This document shows, one piece after another, positions 28,264-37,478 of a DNA stretch of 64,000 nt; position 1 is the stretch's first letter; the number at the start of each line of letters is the position of its first letter. The DNA is from Geobacillus sp. 46C-IIa (lineage in GTDB: Bacteria > Bacillota > Bacilli > Bacillales > Anoxybacillaceae). Below the pieces are notes generated by a model. The model was not told where the DNA came from. It saw only the letters and a list, made by a program, of their open reading frames with translations, and searched no databases. The translations under genes were made by a program, and so were the position numbers. The stretch covers positions 1,022,001 through 1,086,000 of the forward strand of contig NZ_CP061474.1 of assembly GCF_014679505.1 (NCBI RefSeq), in the 5' to 3' direction.

Positions 28264-28704
28264 ATGCGCAATGAAATGCACCTCCAATTTTCCGCCCGCA
28301 GTGAAAACGAGTCGTTTGCCCGCGTGACGGTGGCGGCGTTTGTCGCCCAACTCGACCCGACGATGGATGAGCTGACGGAAATCAAAACGGTCGTCTCGGA
28401 GGCGGTGACAAACGCCATCATTCACGGCTACAACAATGATCCGAACGGCATCGTCTCCATTTCCGTCATCATCGAAGACGGTGTCGTCCATTTGACGGTG
28501 AGAGATGAAGGAGTCGGCATCGCCAACATCGATGAAGCGCGCCAGCCGCTGTTTACGACAAAGCCGGAACTCGAACGGTCAGGCATGGGCTTTACGATTA
28601 TGGAAAACTTCATGGATGAAGTCGTTGTCGAGTCGGAAGTGAACAAAGGGACGACCGTTTATTTGAAAAAGCATATTGCCAAAAGCAAAGCGTTATGTAA
28701 CTGA
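28264..28704 (+). CDS. spoIIAB: Anti-sigma F factor and serine kinase
   Basis: The 146-residue GHKL-fold kinase holds SigF inactive and phosphorylates SpoIIAA. The ATP-binding boxes are clear: [14 protein letters not shown] (N-box), RDEGVGIAN (G1) and [12 protein letters not shown] (G2). It starts directly after the spoIIAA stop codon and is 13 bp ahead of sigF, which ensures balanced synthesis. Confidence 0.97.
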   Translation: MRNEMHLQFSARSENESFARVTVAAFVAQLDPTMDELTEIKTVVSEAVTNAIIHGYNNDPNGIVSISVIIEDGVVHLTVRDEGVGIANIDEARQPLFTTKPELERSGMGFTIMENFMDEVVVESEVNKGTTVYLKKHIAKSKALCN

Positions 28705-28717
28705 GGGAGACATGCCT

Positions 28718-29470
28718 ATGGATGTCGATGTCAAGCAAGATCAGTCGCCAATCAAAGATCAGGAGATGAAGGAGCTGATCCGCCGCAGCCAGGAAGGCGA
28801 CCAAGAAGCACGCGATGAAATTATCGAAAAAAATATGCGCCTCGTCTGGTCGGTCGTCCAGCGTTTCTTAAATCGCGGCTACGAACCGGACGACTTGTTC
28901 CAAATCGGCTGCATCGGCTTGTTAAAATCGGTCGACAAGTTTGACTTATCGTATGACGTCAAGTTTTCGACGTACGCCGTACCGATGATCATCGGGGAGA
29001 TCCAGCGATTTCTCCGCGATGACGGTACGGTGAAAGTCAGCCGTTCACTGAAAGAGATGGGCAATAAAATCCGCAAAGCGAAAGACGAGCTGTCAAAAAC
29101 GCGCGGGCGGGCGCCGACGGTCACCGAAATTGCCGACCATTTGGGCATTTCGCCGGAAGAAGTCGTTCTCGCCCAAGAGGCCGTCCGCTCGCCGGCGTCG
29201 ATCCATGAAACGGTGTACGAAAACGACGGCGATCCGATCACGCTGCTCGATCAAATCGCCGACGCCGACGAGGCGTCATGGTTTGACAAAATCGCCTTAA
29301 AAAAAGCGATCGAAGAGCTCGACGAGCGCGAAAGGCTCATCGTCTATTTGCGCTATTACAAAGACCAAACCCAGTCCGAAGTGGCATCAAGACTCGGCAT
29401 CTCTCAAGTGCAAGTATCCCGGCTGGAAAAGAAAATATTGCAGCACATAAAGGAAAAAATGGACGGGTAG
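28718..29470 (+). CDS. sigF: RNA polymerase sigma-F factor
   Basis: The 250-residue sigma factor directs early forespore transcription. Region 2 (MRLVWSVVQRFLNRGYEPDD...YDVKFSTYA), region 3 and the region 4 helix-turn-helix (SEVASRLGISQVQVSRLEKK) are complete. I prefer the ATG at 28718 (MDVDVKQD), eight bases from GGGAG, to the ATG at 28712. The last codons and the TAG stop lie inside the first unit of a 41-bp tandem repeat, so the C-terminus KEKMDG is encoded by the repeat itself. Confidence 0.96.
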   Translation: MDVDVKQDQSPIKDQEMKELIRRSQEGDQEARDEIIEKNMRLVWSVVQRFLNRGYEPDDLFQIGCIGLLKSVDKFDLSYDVKFSTYAVPMIIGEIQRFLRDDGTVKVSRSLKEMGNKIRKAKDELSKTRGRAPTVTEIADHLGISPEEVVLAQEAVRSPASIHETVYENDGDPITLLDQIADADEASWFDKIALKKAIEELDERERLIVYLRYYKDQTQSEVASRLGISQVQVSRLEKKILQHIKEKMDG

Positions 29471-29773
29471 TCCATTTTTTCCGCATTGGGCGGGAAAAGA
29501 TGGACGGGTAGTCCATTTTTTCCGCATTGGGCGGGAAAAGATGGACGGGTAGTCCATTTTTTCCGCATTGGGCGGGAAAAGATGGACGGGTAGTCCATTT
29601 TTTCCGCATTGGGCGGGAAAAGATGGACGGGTAGTCCATTTTTTCCGCATTGGGCGGGAAAAGATGGACGGGTAGTCCATTTTTTCCGCATTGGGCGGGA
29701 AAAGATGGACGGGTAGTCCATTTTTTCCGCATTGGGCGGGAAAAGATAGACGGGTAGTCCATTTTTTCCGCAT
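29461..29773 (+). repeat. 41-bp tandem repeat array, each unit a terminator-like hairpin
   Basis: The 41-bp unit occurs 7.6 times head to tail, starting at 29461, 29502, 29543, 29584, 29625, 29666, 29707 and 29748. Seven units are identical; the last has one base change in the stem (TGGAC to TAGAC at 29748) and is cut short after CCGCAT. Each unit contains ATGGAC-GGGTA-GTCCAT followed by TTTTTT, a small intrinsic-terminator hairpin, then CCGCATTGGGCGGGAAAAG. The TAG stop of sigF is in the loop and first stem of unit 1. There are no spacers, so it is not CRISPR. Near identity implies recent expansion. Confidence 0.95.
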
Positions 29774-29799
29774 CATGCAACAACTGAAAAAATTTTCGT

Positions 29800-29837
29800 A
29801 AAAAGAATGGGGATTGTTCGCCCATTCTTTTCTATTT
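29800..29837 (+). terminator. Strong terminator after the repeat array
   Basis: AAAAGAATGGG, a nine-base loop and CCCATTCTTTT are followed by more T-rich sequence. It is probably the original end of the spoIIA transcript. Confidence 0.85.
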
Positions 29838-29933
29838 TTATGAAATTGATGGTGAATGCCGACAAGCTGTATGATCCTTTTTTCAGCCAAACAAACTAAA
29901 GAAAAACAAAATGGGGATAAAGGTGTGGGACAG

Positions 29934-30557
29934 ATGGCAAACACCGTGTTCATTAAGCCGCGCCATCGCGTGCAAGTAAAGCCGGAGGCGCTCGTCACGT
30001 TGGGGCAGGTGGCGCAAATCGCTGCGATGGATGGCAAGCTCATTCGACGGCTGAAGGTGATTCCGCTTTATCGCATTCAACCGAGCGACAAAAATATCGT
30101 CATTATCGATATGATGCACATCGTCCGGGCTGTGCTCGATGTCGACGAGTCGCTCGATGTGCAGATGGTTGGCCCGTCGCAGACGATCGTCGAAGTTGTG
30201 TATGAAAAACGGCGGTTTTCGACGGCTTCTTTTATTCTTGTTTGGCTTCTTTTGTTCGTCGGTTCGGCGATGGCCATTATGAACTTTCATGAAGATGTGA
30301 GCATGCAAAAAGTGCATCGCCATCTGTATGAAATGATGACCGGCCAATCGGTCGACAAGCCGCTGCTTTTGCAAATTCCGTATTCGCTCGGGCTTGGCAT
30401 CGGGATGGTGTTATTTTTCAACCATTGGTTCCGCAAGCGGATTAATGAAGAGCCCAGCCCTCTTGAAGTCGAAATGTTCAACTACCAGCAGGCCCTTGAC
30501 CAATACGTGATTTTGCATGAAAACAAAGAAAGCATGAGACATCTTGACGACGCTTGA
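29934..30557 (+). CDS. spoVAA: Stage V sporulation protein AA
   Basis: The 207-residue protein has an N-terminal soluble domain (about residues 1-90) and two membrane helices near residues 97-115 and 145-165, as in SpoVAA. The SpoVA proteins form the inner-membrane channel that takes up and releases Ca-dipicolinic acid. I chose the ATG at 29934; a longer frame begins in the terminator region. spoVAB begins 14 bp before its end. Confidence 0.9.
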   Translation: MANTVFIKPRHRVQVKPEALVTLGQVAQIAAMDGKLIRRLKVIPLYRIQPSDKNIVIIDMMHIVRAVLDVDESLDVQMVGPSQTIVEVVYEKRRFSTASFILVWLLLFVGSAMAIMNFHEDVSMQKVHRHLYEMMTGQSVDKPLLLQIPYSLGLGIGMVLFFNHWFRKRINEEPSPLEVEMFNYQQALDQYVILHENKESMRHLDDA

Positions 30558-30975
30558 GATTTTGCTGGTAGTGTTCGTCGGCTTCGCTGGGGGGCTGGCG
30601 GTTGGAACCGGATTTGTCGCTTTTTTAGTCGTGCTTGGCGTCATTCCGCGCCTGACGCAGCTGACAAAAACGATGAAGTGCATCCACGCGTACGAGTGGA
30701 GCGCCGTCGCCGGCGTCATCGTCGGCGGATGGATGAGTTTGCGCCATTCTGTCTGGCACTTGTCGAAATATTGGCTGGCGCCGATCGGATTGTTGCATGG
30801 CATCTTTATTGGAATGCTCGCTGCGGCGCTGACGGAAGTATTGAACGTTTGGCCGATTTTAGCGAAACGCATCGGTGTTGACGATAAAATTGTCATTTTA
30901 TTGATGGCGATCGCCTTCGGCAAAGTAGCGGGCTCATTGTTCCATTGGCTTTATTTTGCCGATTACTTTCACTAG
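30544..30975 (+). CDS. spoVAB: Stage V sporulation protein AB
   Basis: The 143-residue membrane protein has about four hydrophobic segments, beginning TTLEILLVVFVGFAGGLAVG, and matches SpoVAB in length and position. Translation starts at TTG inside the end of spoVAA, so coupling is likely. It is part of the dipicolinic acid transport complex in the forespore membrane. Confidence 0.9.
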   Translation: MTTLEILLVVFVGFAGGLAVGTGFVAFLVVLGVIPRLTQLTKTMKCIHAYEWSAVAGVIVGGWMSLRHSVWHLSKYWLAPIGLLHGIFIGMLAAALTEVLNVWPILAKRIGVDDKIVILLMAIAFGKVAGSLFHWLYFADYFH

Positions 30976-30993
30976 AAAAAGGGGGAAGAAAAC

Positions 30994-31422
30994 GTGGGAT
31001 TAAAGGCCGATTATCTCCGTGAGGTGAAGGCGTTTCAGCCTTCTCCCCCATACGCCGCCAACGCGGCCAAGGCGTTTTTTGCCGGCGGGGCGCTTTGCGC
31101 GCTGGCGCAATGGCTTGCTGAGTGGCATGGCCGCCTGTTTGCCGCTTCGCCGTTTGCCGCTCAATTATGGGCGGTGACGGTGATGGCCGGATTGGCGATC
31201 GCGCTGACAGCCGCCGGGAGATATGACGACTTCAGCCAGTTCGCTGGTGCGGGGGCGACGATGCTCATGACGGGGCTGGCCAATGCCCTCTCCAGCGCAG
31301 CGATCGAGCACCGGAGCGAAGGATGGACGGCGGGAGTGGCCGGGCAGATGTTGAAAGCCGGGGGGGCAACAATCATTTACGGCATGATCGTTGCTTACGT
31401 GCTCGGCCTCTTTTGGCCATAA
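30994..31422 (+). CDS. spoVAC: Stage V sporulation protein AC (DPA channel subunit)
   Basis: The 142-residue membrane protein contains the family pattern FFAGGALCALAQW and FAGAGATMLMTGLANAL. It is visibly related to the product of spoVAEb four reading frames downstream. SpoVAC of B. subtilis acts as a mechanosensitive channel for Ca-dipicolinate. The start is GTG, six to seven bases after GGGGGAAG. Confidence 0.93.
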   Translation: MGLKADYLREVKAFQPSPPYAANAAKAFFAGGALCALAQWLAEWHGRLFAASPFAAQLWAVTVMAGLAIALTAAGRYDDFSQFAGAGATMLMTGLANALSSAAIEHRSEGWTAGVAGQMLKAGGATIIYGMIVAYVLGLFWP

Positions 31423-31439
31423 CGAAAAGAGGGAAGGAC

Positions 31440-32468
31440 ATGAAGCGTGTCGGGAAGCAGACGTGGGTGTTTGATGAGGAGATTTACATCAGGGCCGCTG
31501 CCACCGCTGTCGGTCCGCTCGAGGCTGATGGGCCGCTTGGCCGCTATTTTGACATTTCCTATCGCGACTTATATTGCGGCGAAGAGACGTGGGAGCTGGC
31601 CGAGCGGCGGTTGATGAGCGAGGCGGTTGCCCGCTGTCTGCAAAAGGCCGGCATCTCTGCCCGCGATGTGGATTTGTTTTTAGCCGGCGATTTATTGAAC
31701 CAAAATGCGACGTCCAACTACGTCGCGCGTGGGATGCCGATTCCGTTTTTATGCCTGTTCGGCGCCTGCTCCACGTCGATGCAGACGCTGGCGGCAGCGG
31801 CCGCTTTGGTCGGCGGCGGGCTCGCCGATACGGCGCTTGTGGCGACGAGCAGTCATAACGCGACCGCAGAGCGGCAATTTCGTTATCCAACCGAACTTGG
31901 GGTGCAAAAGCCGAAAACGGCGACATTTACCGTCACGGGAGCCGGCGCTGCGCTCGTCGGCCGCATCCCGGGGCGATGGCGCATCCGGGCGGCGACGATC
32001 GGCAAAGTGATCGACGCCGGGGTGACGAATCCGCTCGATATGGGGGCGGCGATGGCTCCGGCGGCGGCGGATACGATCGAGCGGCATTTCCGCGATTTAG
32101 GGGCATCGCCGCGCGATTATGACTTGATTGTCACCGGCGACCTATCGCGCGTCGGCAGCGTGATCGTCTGCGAGCTGCTGGCCGAATCCGGCTATGATAT
32201 AAGCGACGTCTATAACGACTGCGGATTGATGATTTACCGCCCGGATCAAAAGGTGTTTGCCGGCGGCAGCGGCTGCGCCTGTTCGGCGGTCGTTACGTAC
32301 GGCTATTTGCTCAACGAGCTTGACCGCGGCACGTTTCGCCGGCTGTTTGTCGTCGCCACCGGGGCGCTTCTTAGCCAAACGATGGTGCAGCAAAAACAAT
32401 CGATTCCGGCCGTCGCCCACGGCGTCGTCATTGAAGCGGCCAAACGTGAGCCGGATTCGCCGCCATAA
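31440..32468 (+). CDS. spoVAD: Stage V sporulation protein AD (DPA-binding, thiolase fold)
   Basis: The 342-residue soluble protein has the thiolase/KAS III fold pattern, with the GACSTSMQTLAAAAAL segment near residue 105 and GGSGCACSAVV near 280, but it binds dipicolinic acid rather than acting as a synthase. The ATG at 31440 follows GGAAGG; the length agrees with SpoVAD of B. subtilis (338). Confidence 0.94.
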   Translation: MKRVGKQTWVFDEEIYIRAAATAVGPLEADGPLGRYFDISYRDLYCGEETWELAERRLMSEAVARCLQKAGISARDVDLFLAGDLLNQNATSNYVARGMPIPFLCLFGACSTSMQTLAAAAALVGGGLADTALVATSSHNATAERQFRYPTELGVQKPKTATFTVTGAGAALVGRIPGRWRIRAATIGKVIDAGVTNPLDMGAAMAPAAADTIERHFRDLGASPRDYDLIVTGDLSRVGSVIVCELLAESGYDISDVYNDCGLMIYRPDQKVFAGGSGCACSAVVTYGYLLNELDRGTFRRLFVVATGALLSQTMVQQKQSIPAVAHGVVIEAAKREPDSPP

Positions 32469-32501
32469 AAAGGCTTTCGTGCCTGAGCAAGGGGGAATGT
32501 A

Positions 32502-32855
32502 ATGATGGAATACGTCCGTGCATTTTTGGCCGGCGGGCTGCTATGCGCCCTCGCCCAGCTTGCCATCGACCGCGGCAAATGGTCGCCGGCCGGCGTTGCC
32601 AGCGCGCTTGTCATCTTGGGCGTCCTCCTTGGGTTTAGCGGTGTATACGACCGGTTTGCCGCTTGGGCTGGCGCAGGGGCGACGATGCCGCTGAGCGGAT
32701 TTGGCTATTTTTTGGCGAAAGGCGTGATTGTCGAACCGCGGCCGGACGGCCTAGTCGAGACCGGAGCGGCAGTGTTTCGCTTTGCCGGTGCTCTATTCGC
32801 CTTTATCGTGGCTGGCTCGTTTTTCGCCGCGCTCATTTGCAAACCGAAAGGGTAG
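32502..32855 (+). CDS. spoVAEb: Stage V sporulation protein AE, membrane subunit (SpoVAEb)
   Basis: The 117-residue membrane protein shares the pattern [13 protein letters not shown] and [17 protein letters not shown] with SpoVAC, so the two are paralogues within the operon. It has about four hydrophobic segments. The ATG at 32502 lies six bases after GGGGG. It belongs to the Ca-dipicolinate channel complex. Confidence 0.92.
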   Translation: MMEYVRAFLAGGLLCALAQLAIDRGKWSPAGVASALVILGVLLGFSGVYDRFAAWAGAGATMPLSGFGYFLAKGVIVEPRPDGLVETGAAVFRFAGALFAFIVAGSFFAALICKPKG

Positions 32856-32860
32856 AGATT

Positions 32861-33472
32861 ATGAAAAAACGACGGGTGATTCTAGTGACTGATGGAGACG
32901 AATTTGCCTGCCGGGCGATCGAGCGGGTGGCCGCCGATCTTGGCGGCCGCTGCATCTCCCGCTCGCAAGGCAATCCGACGAAACTAAGCGGCGAACAGCT
33001 TGTGGAGCTTATTTTGCAAACGCCGCATGACCCGGTGTTTGTCATGTTTGACGATTGCGGCGCCATCGGGGAGGGATCGGGCGAAGAGGCGCTCCGTTAC
33101 GTAGCAGCGCATGAGCAAATTGAAGTGCTCGGAGCGCTGGCGGTTGCTTCCAATACGCGCCAGCACGAATGGACAAAAGTGCACGTCAGCATCGACCGTG
33201 ACGGCTTGATTACAGAATACGGAGTCGATAAAGAAGGCGTCCGCGATCTCGACGTCGGACGGATTAACGGCGACACCGTCTACTGTCTTGACCGGCTCAA
33301 CATTCCACTTGTCGTCGGCATCGGCGATATCGGCAAAATGGGATACCGCGACAATGCGAAAAACGGGGCGCCCATTACGCGCAAGGCGGTCGAGTTGATT
33401 CTTGAAAGGAGTGATGGCCATGCCGGAAAAAGAGAAAAAGGAAAAAGTGCCGATCGCGGAGAAACTCGTTGA
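32861..33472 (+). CDS. spoVAEa: Stage V sporulation protein AE, soluble subunit (SpoVAEa)
   Basis: The 203-residue soluble protein has a Rossmann-like N-terminus ([21 protein letters not shown]) and the segment [22 protein letters not shown]. It starts six bases after the spoVAEb stop. Its last 53 bases overlap the start of spoVAF, an unusually long overlap. The biochemical role within the SpoVA complex is not established. Confidence 0.88.
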   Translation: MKKRRVILVTDGDEFACRAIERVAADLGGRCISRSQGNPTKLSGEQLVELILQTPHDPVFVMFDDCGAIGEGSGEEALRYVAAHEQIEVLGALAVASNTRQHEWTKVHVSIDRDGLITEYGVDKEGVRDLDVGRINGDTVYCLDRLNIPLVVGIGDIGKMGYRDNAKNGAPITRKAVELILERSDGHAGKREKGKSADRGETR

Positions 33473-34898
33473 CAACGCCAAGTTTTTGCAAAAACGAATC
33501 GGCGTCGGCACAAGCTTTGATTTAGGTGTGCGGAAAGTTCATGTGCTAAACCGGGAAGTACATATTTATTACTGCAACGGTTTATGCGACACGCAATATA
33601 TTATCGAATTGCTAAAACAAATCGTGCGCGTCAATGACGATGAGCGCCAAGTCGCCCAAGCGCGGCAAATTATCGAGAACCGGCTTGTCCACCAGCAAGT
33701 AAGCCCAGTGACAAGCCTTGATGAGGCAGTCGATAAGCTCCTGTCCGGATTGATCATCGTCTTGATCGAAGGCGAATCAACCGGGTTCGCCGTCGACGTC
33801 CGCAGCTACCCGGGTCGGCAGCCGCAAGAACCGGATACGGAAAAAGTTGTGCGCGGCGCCCGCGACGGATATGTCGAAAACATTATCGTCAATACGGCAT
33901 TGACGCGGCGCCGCATCCGTGATGAACGGCTGCGTCTTGAAATTTTGCAAGTCGGGGAACGATCGAAAACCGATATATGCATCGCCTATATTAAAGATGT
34001 CGCTGATCCGGGGCTTGTCGAGCTCGTCAAAAACGAGTTGAAACAAATTAGTGTTGATGGGCTGACGATGGGTGACAAAACAGTGGAGGAGTTTTTAGTC
34101 AGGCAAGGGTATAACCCGTATCCGCTCGTCCGCTACACGGAGCGGCCGGACGTTGCGGCGACGCATTTGCTTGAAGGGCATGTGCTCATTATGGTCGACA
34201 CGTCACCAAGCGTCATTATTACGCCAACGACGTTCTTCCACCATGTCCAGCACGCAGAAGAGTACCGGCAGTCGCCGGGGGTCGGAACGTTCGTGCGTTG
34301 GGTGCGGTTTTTAGGCATTTTGTCGTCGCTGTTTTTGCTGCCGCTGTGGGTGCTGTTTGTGCTCGAGCCGTCGCTCTTGCCGGAATCGTGGGCGTTTATC
34401 GGGCCGAACAAACAGACAAACATCCCGATTATCATGCAAATTTTGCTCGCCGACTTCGGAATTGAGTTTTTGCGGATGGCAGCGATCCATACGCCGACGC
34501 CGCTGTCGACGGCCATGGGCTTAATCGCCGCTGTGTTGATCGGGCAAATCGCCATCGATGTCGGGCTGTTTGTGCCGGAAGTCATTTTATATGTCGCGGT
34601 GGCGGCGATCGGCTCATTTGCGACACCGAGCTACGAGCTCAGTGTAGCCAATAAAATTTCCCGCTTAGCGCTTGTCATATTGGTCGCCTTATTTAAAGTG
34701 CCTGGGCTCGTGATCGGAACGACCGTTTATTTGCTTTGGTTAGCCAGCATCCGTTCGCTGAACACGCCGTACTTATGGCCGTTCATCCCCTTTGACCCAG
34801 CGGCATTTATGCAAATTGTCGTTCGCCGTTCGGTCGCGGGAGCGAAAGTGCGCCCGAGCATCGTCCATCCGCAAGACCGGAGAAAGCAGCCATCATGA
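33420..34898 (+). CDS. spoVAF: Stage V sporulation protein AF (GerA-family-like membrane protein)
   Basis: The 492-residue protein resembles the A subunits of germinant receptors: a large N-terminal soluble domain (about residues 1-290) and five hydrophobic segments, with the typical [20 protein letters not shown] stretch. I chose the ATG at 33420, eight bases after AAAGGAG. It is the last gene of the spoVA operon; in B. subtilis SpoVAF modulates germination with its partner FigP (YqhR). A hairpin terminator follows. Confidence 0.92.
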   Translation: MPEKEKKEKVPIAEKLVDNAKFLQKRIGVGTSFDLGVRKVHVLNREVHIYYCNGLCDTQYIIELLKQIVRVNDDERQVAQARQIIENRLVHQQVSPVTSLDEAVDKLLSGLIIVLIEGESTGFAVDVRSYPGRQPQEPDTEKVVRGARDGYVENIIVNTALTRRRIRDERLRLEILQVGERSKTDICIAYIKDVADPGLVELVKNELKQISVDGLTMGDKTVEEFLVRQGYNPYPLVRYTERPDVAATHLLEGHVLIMVDTSPSVIITPTTFFHHVQHAEEYRQSPGVGTFVRWVRFLGILSSLFLLPLWVLFVLEPSLLPESWAFIGPNKQTNIPIIMQILLADFGIEFLRMAAIHTPTPLSTAMGLIAAVLIGQIAIDVGLFVPEVILYVAVAAIGSFATPSYELSVANKISRLALVILVALFKVPGLVIGTTVYLLWLASIRSLNTPYLWPFIPFDPAAFMQIVVRRSVAGAKVRPSIVHPQDRRKQPS

Positions 34899-34931
34899 CG
34901 CGAATCGCTCCCGTTTTCCTTTTCAACATTT

Positions 34932-34974
34932 AAGCGGCCGTTTCCGTTGGCACATATTGACGGCCGCTTTTCCC
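34932..34974 (+). terminator. Terminator of the spoVA operon
   Basis: AAGCGGCCGT and ACGGCCGCTT bracket an 18-base loop, followed by TTCCC. The T-run is short. Confidence 0.6.
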
Positions 34975-35009
34975 GTGATGGCGCTATTGCAACTTGTATA
35001 TAATTATGA

Positions 35010-35215
35010 TAAGTTATATTTGATGTTCCGCACCTTTGAAAGTGCGGGATGGGCGGGCCGTTCGCTCCGTTCGGACGCGCTCGGGTGCATGGCTGTATAG
35101 CGAGCCCGTTGTGTGGCAGAGCCGATCGCTCTGCGGCTTTGTTTTTTCAAGGCAGTTGCCGATCGCGAACTGTCTTTTTGCTTTTTTTGCGCCATTTTGA
35201 TGAGGAATGAGGGAT
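35010..35215 (+). promoter_or_regulatory. Structured 5' leader of lysA with two tandem terminators
   Basis: Between spoVAF and lysA lies a long G+C-rich leader. It contains CGCAC-CTTTGAAA-GTGCG, a larger possible pairing (CGGGC...CGCT with AGCG...GCCCG) around 35052-35107, and then two intrinsic terminators: GCAGAGC/GCTCTGC with a T-rich tail at 35116-35147, and GGCAGTT/AACTGTC with a long T-run at 35151-35190. lysA starts 30 bp later. The plan is that of an attenuated leader. I do not find the conserved core of the lysine riboswitch, so the signal is unassigned. Confidence 0.5.
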
Positions 35216-35219
35216 TTTC

Positions 35220-36539
35220 ATGTTTTTTCATGGGACGAGCCGCGTCAATGAAAAAGGGCATTTGGAAATCGGCGGCGTCGACACGGTCGAGTTGGCCGAG
35301 ACGTACGGCACGCCGCTTTATATTTATGACGTTGCGTTGATCCGCGCGCGGGCGCGCGCGTTTAAAGAAGCGTTCCGCCGCCATGGCGTGCGGGCGCAAG
35401 TGGCTTACGCGAGCAAGGCGTTTTCCTCGATTGCCATGGTGCAGCTCGCCGCTGAGGAAGGGCTGTCGCTTGACGTCGTGTCGGGCGGGGAGCTGTATAC
35501 GGCGATCGCTGCTGGATTTCCGCCGGAGCGCATCCATTTCCATGGCAACAATAAAAGTCGGGACGAGCTGGAGATGGCGCTCAAACATGGCGTCGGCTGC
35601 ATTGTCGCTGACAACTTTTACGAACTCGAGCTCATTGAACAACTGGCCGTTCCTTCCGGCCGGGCGGTCTCGGTGTTGCTCCGCGTCACACCGGGCGTCG
35701 AGGCGCATACGCACGATTATATTTTAACGGGGCAGGAAGACTCAAAGTTTGGCTTTGACTTAAACAACGGCCAGGCGGATGAGGCGTTCCGCCGTGTGAT
35801 GGGATCGCCGGCGTTTCAGCTGCTTGGCGTTCACTGCCATATCGGTTCGCAAATTTTTGAAACGGCCGGTTTTGTGCTTGCTGCACAAAAAGTGTTCACA
35901 AAGATGGCGGAATGGAACAAGGAGCACGGATTTGTCCCTTCGGTCATCAACCTTGGCGGCGGCTTTGGCATCCGCTATACGGAGGAGGACGATCCTATTC
36001 CGGTGTCAGCGTACGTCGATTGCATCGTCGAGGAAGTGAAAAAGCAGGCTGAAGCGCATCGGCTTCCGCTGCCGGAAATTTGGATCGAGCCGGGCCGTTC
36101 GCTCGTCGGCGATGCGGGGACGACGATTTATACGATCGGCTCTCGCAAAGACGTGCCGAATGTCCGCACATATATCGCGGTCGACGGTGGAATGAGCGAC
36201 AACATTCGTCCAGCGCTGTACGGGGCGAAATACGAAGCGGTGATCGCCAACCGGGTGCTAGGCGAGCGGACAGAAACCGTGTCAATCGCCGGGAAGTGCT
36301 GCGAGTCGGGCGATATGCTCATTTGGGATCTCGCGCTGCCCGAGGCGAAGCCAGGCGATTATTTGGCCGTCTTTTGCACCGGCGCCTACGGCTATTCGAT
36401 GGCGAACAACTACAACCGTCTGCCGCGCCCGGCGGTTGTCTTCGTCGAAAATGGCGACGCCCAGCTCGTTGTCAAACGGGAAACATATGAAGATGTAATC
36501 CAGCACGATTTGCCGTTCAAGGCGAAGGTGAGAAAATAA
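35220..36539 (+). CDS. lysA: Diaminopimelate decarboxylase
   Basis: The 439-residue pyridoxal phosphate enzyme makes lysine from meso-diaminopimelate. The PLP lysine is in VAYASKAFSS near residue 62. The family motifs GVHCHIGSQI, NLGGGFGIRY and EPGRSLVGDAGT are present, as is the C-terminal catalytic CESGD segment. Downstream of spoVA is its normal place in bacilli. The ATG follows GAGGGATTTTC. Expression is probably attenuated through the preceding leader. Confidence 0.95.
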   Translation: MFFHGTSRVNEKGHLEIGGVDTVELAETYGTPLYIYDVALIRARARAFKEAFRRHGVRAQVAYASKAFSSIAMVQLAAEEGLSLDVVSGGELYTAIAAGFPPERIHFHGNNKSRDELEMALKHGVGCIVADNFYELELIEQLAVPSGRAVSVLLRVTPGVEAHTHDYILTGQEDSKFGFDLNNGQADEAFRRVMGSPAFQLLGVHCHIGSQIFETAGFVLAAQKVFTKMAEWNKEHGFVPSVINLGGGFGIRYTEEDDPIPVSAYVDCIVEEVKKQAEAHRLPLPEIWIEPGRSLVGDAGTTIYTIGSRKDVPNVRTYIAVDGGMSDNIRPALYGAKYEAVIANRVLGERTETVSIAGKCCESGDMLIWDLALPEAKPGDYLAVFCTGAYGYSMANNYNRLPRPAVVFVENGDAQLVVKRETYEDVIQHDLPFKAKVRK

Positions 36540-36566
36540 AAAAGCCCGCGTGAAGCGGGCTTTTTT
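36538..36566. terminator. Bidirectional terminator between lysA and ypuA
   Basis: AAAAAGCCCGC, a short loop and GCGGGCTTTTTT overlap the ends of both convergent genes. Confidence 0.85.
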
Positions 36567-37440
36567 ATTGACTCGAGGAGAACGCCGATTTGATGGCATT
36601 CCAAATCTCTTTTAGGATGTCAACGACATGTTGGATAAACGTTTTTCCTTCTTCCGACTGCAAAAATGCCGACAGTTGTTCTTTTGCTTTGCTGAGTTGG
36701 TCATTGACTTGATCCCAGTTGATATCAGCGCTTTGCATTTTATGGAAGAGGGAAATGAGGCTGTTGATTTCGTTTGCGCTCAGCGTAATGCCAAGGTCGT
36801 TGGCGATTCGTTCAATCAAGGCGCGTAAATCGGCGTCCGTTTGCGGCGGGTTGTTGGCGATTTCTTCTTTGATTTTCGCCAGCAAGGCGACCGCCTTGTC
36901 CGGACCGATCGAGTCGGCCAGCTTCGCCGTTTGCACCATTTCTTCGTTCGCCACTTTTTTCACAGCGTCCGGAATAGCTTGGTCAGAGGAAATTTCATAC
37001 GCCTTCATTAGTCCGGTCAACGCGGCGGTGCCAGAAACCGGGAACGGGGCGGTGACGTAAATGTCAGCGTCTTTCACCCCGGCGGTAATTAAGGCGTTCG
37101 TATACATTTCTTTCGTTACCCATGTGATGTTATGCGTCTCGACATTCAGTCCGGAGCCCGGTTCGCCGATCGTAATCATCGACGATGAGATGGCGCGCGT
37201 ACCGATTTGCGCTTTTGGGATGAGCCCATCCAAATATTTATGCTCTTCAGCGTTTGAAACGGTAACCGTCTGTGCCCCGTCCGGCGCTTTCATTTCTTCG
37301 AGCACTTTTTGCTTTTGCTCGTCTGTCAAGTTTTCCCCGAGCGTTACAATAACGTCGCCCGGCGCGGCATCGGCTGCCACTATGGCTGGAAACGCCAGCA
37401 GCATAACCGCCAGCAGCGATGAAGCGATCGTTCGTTTCAC
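36565..37440 (-). CDS. ypuA: DUF1002 secreted protein, YpuA-like
   Basis: The 291-residue protein starts with a secretion signal (KRTIASSLLAVMLLAFPAIV, cut near AADA) and continues with the DUF1002 domain found in YpuA of B. subtilis. The C-terminal 90 residues are helical and charged. YpuA is linked to cell-envelope stress in B. subtilis, but its mechanism is unknown. It starts with GTG after AGGGGGG. Confidence 0.85.
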   Translation of the reverse strand: MKRTIASSLLAVMLLAFPAIVAADAAPGDVIVTLGENLTDEQKQKVLEEMKAPDGAQTVTVSNAEEHKYLDGLIPKAQIGTRAISSSMITIGEPGSGLNVETHNITWVTKEMYTNALITAGVKDADIYVTAPFPVSGTAALTGLMKAYEISSDQAIPDAVKKVANEEMVQTAKLADSIGPDKAVALLAKIKEEIANNPPQTDADLRALIERIANDLGITLSANEINSLISLFHKMQSADINWDQVNDQLSKAKEQLSAFLQSEEGKTFIQHVVDILKEIWNAIKSAFSSSQ

Positions 37441-37478
37441 GCAGTTCGCCCCCCCTGTTCATAAAAAATGCACTATCA

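Noticed and set aside
29461..29773. CRISPR array
   Set aside because: The 41-bp units are directly contiguous with no variable spacers, and there are no cas genes.
29337..30043. Minus-strand proteins made of PMRKKWTTRP-type repeats
   Set aside because: They are translations of the tandem repeat on the non-coding strand, with no ribosome site, and they overlap sigF and spoVAA.
35010..35215. Lysine riboswitch in front of lysA
   Set aside because: The conserved core elements of the L-box are not visible; only generic hairpins and terminators are seen.
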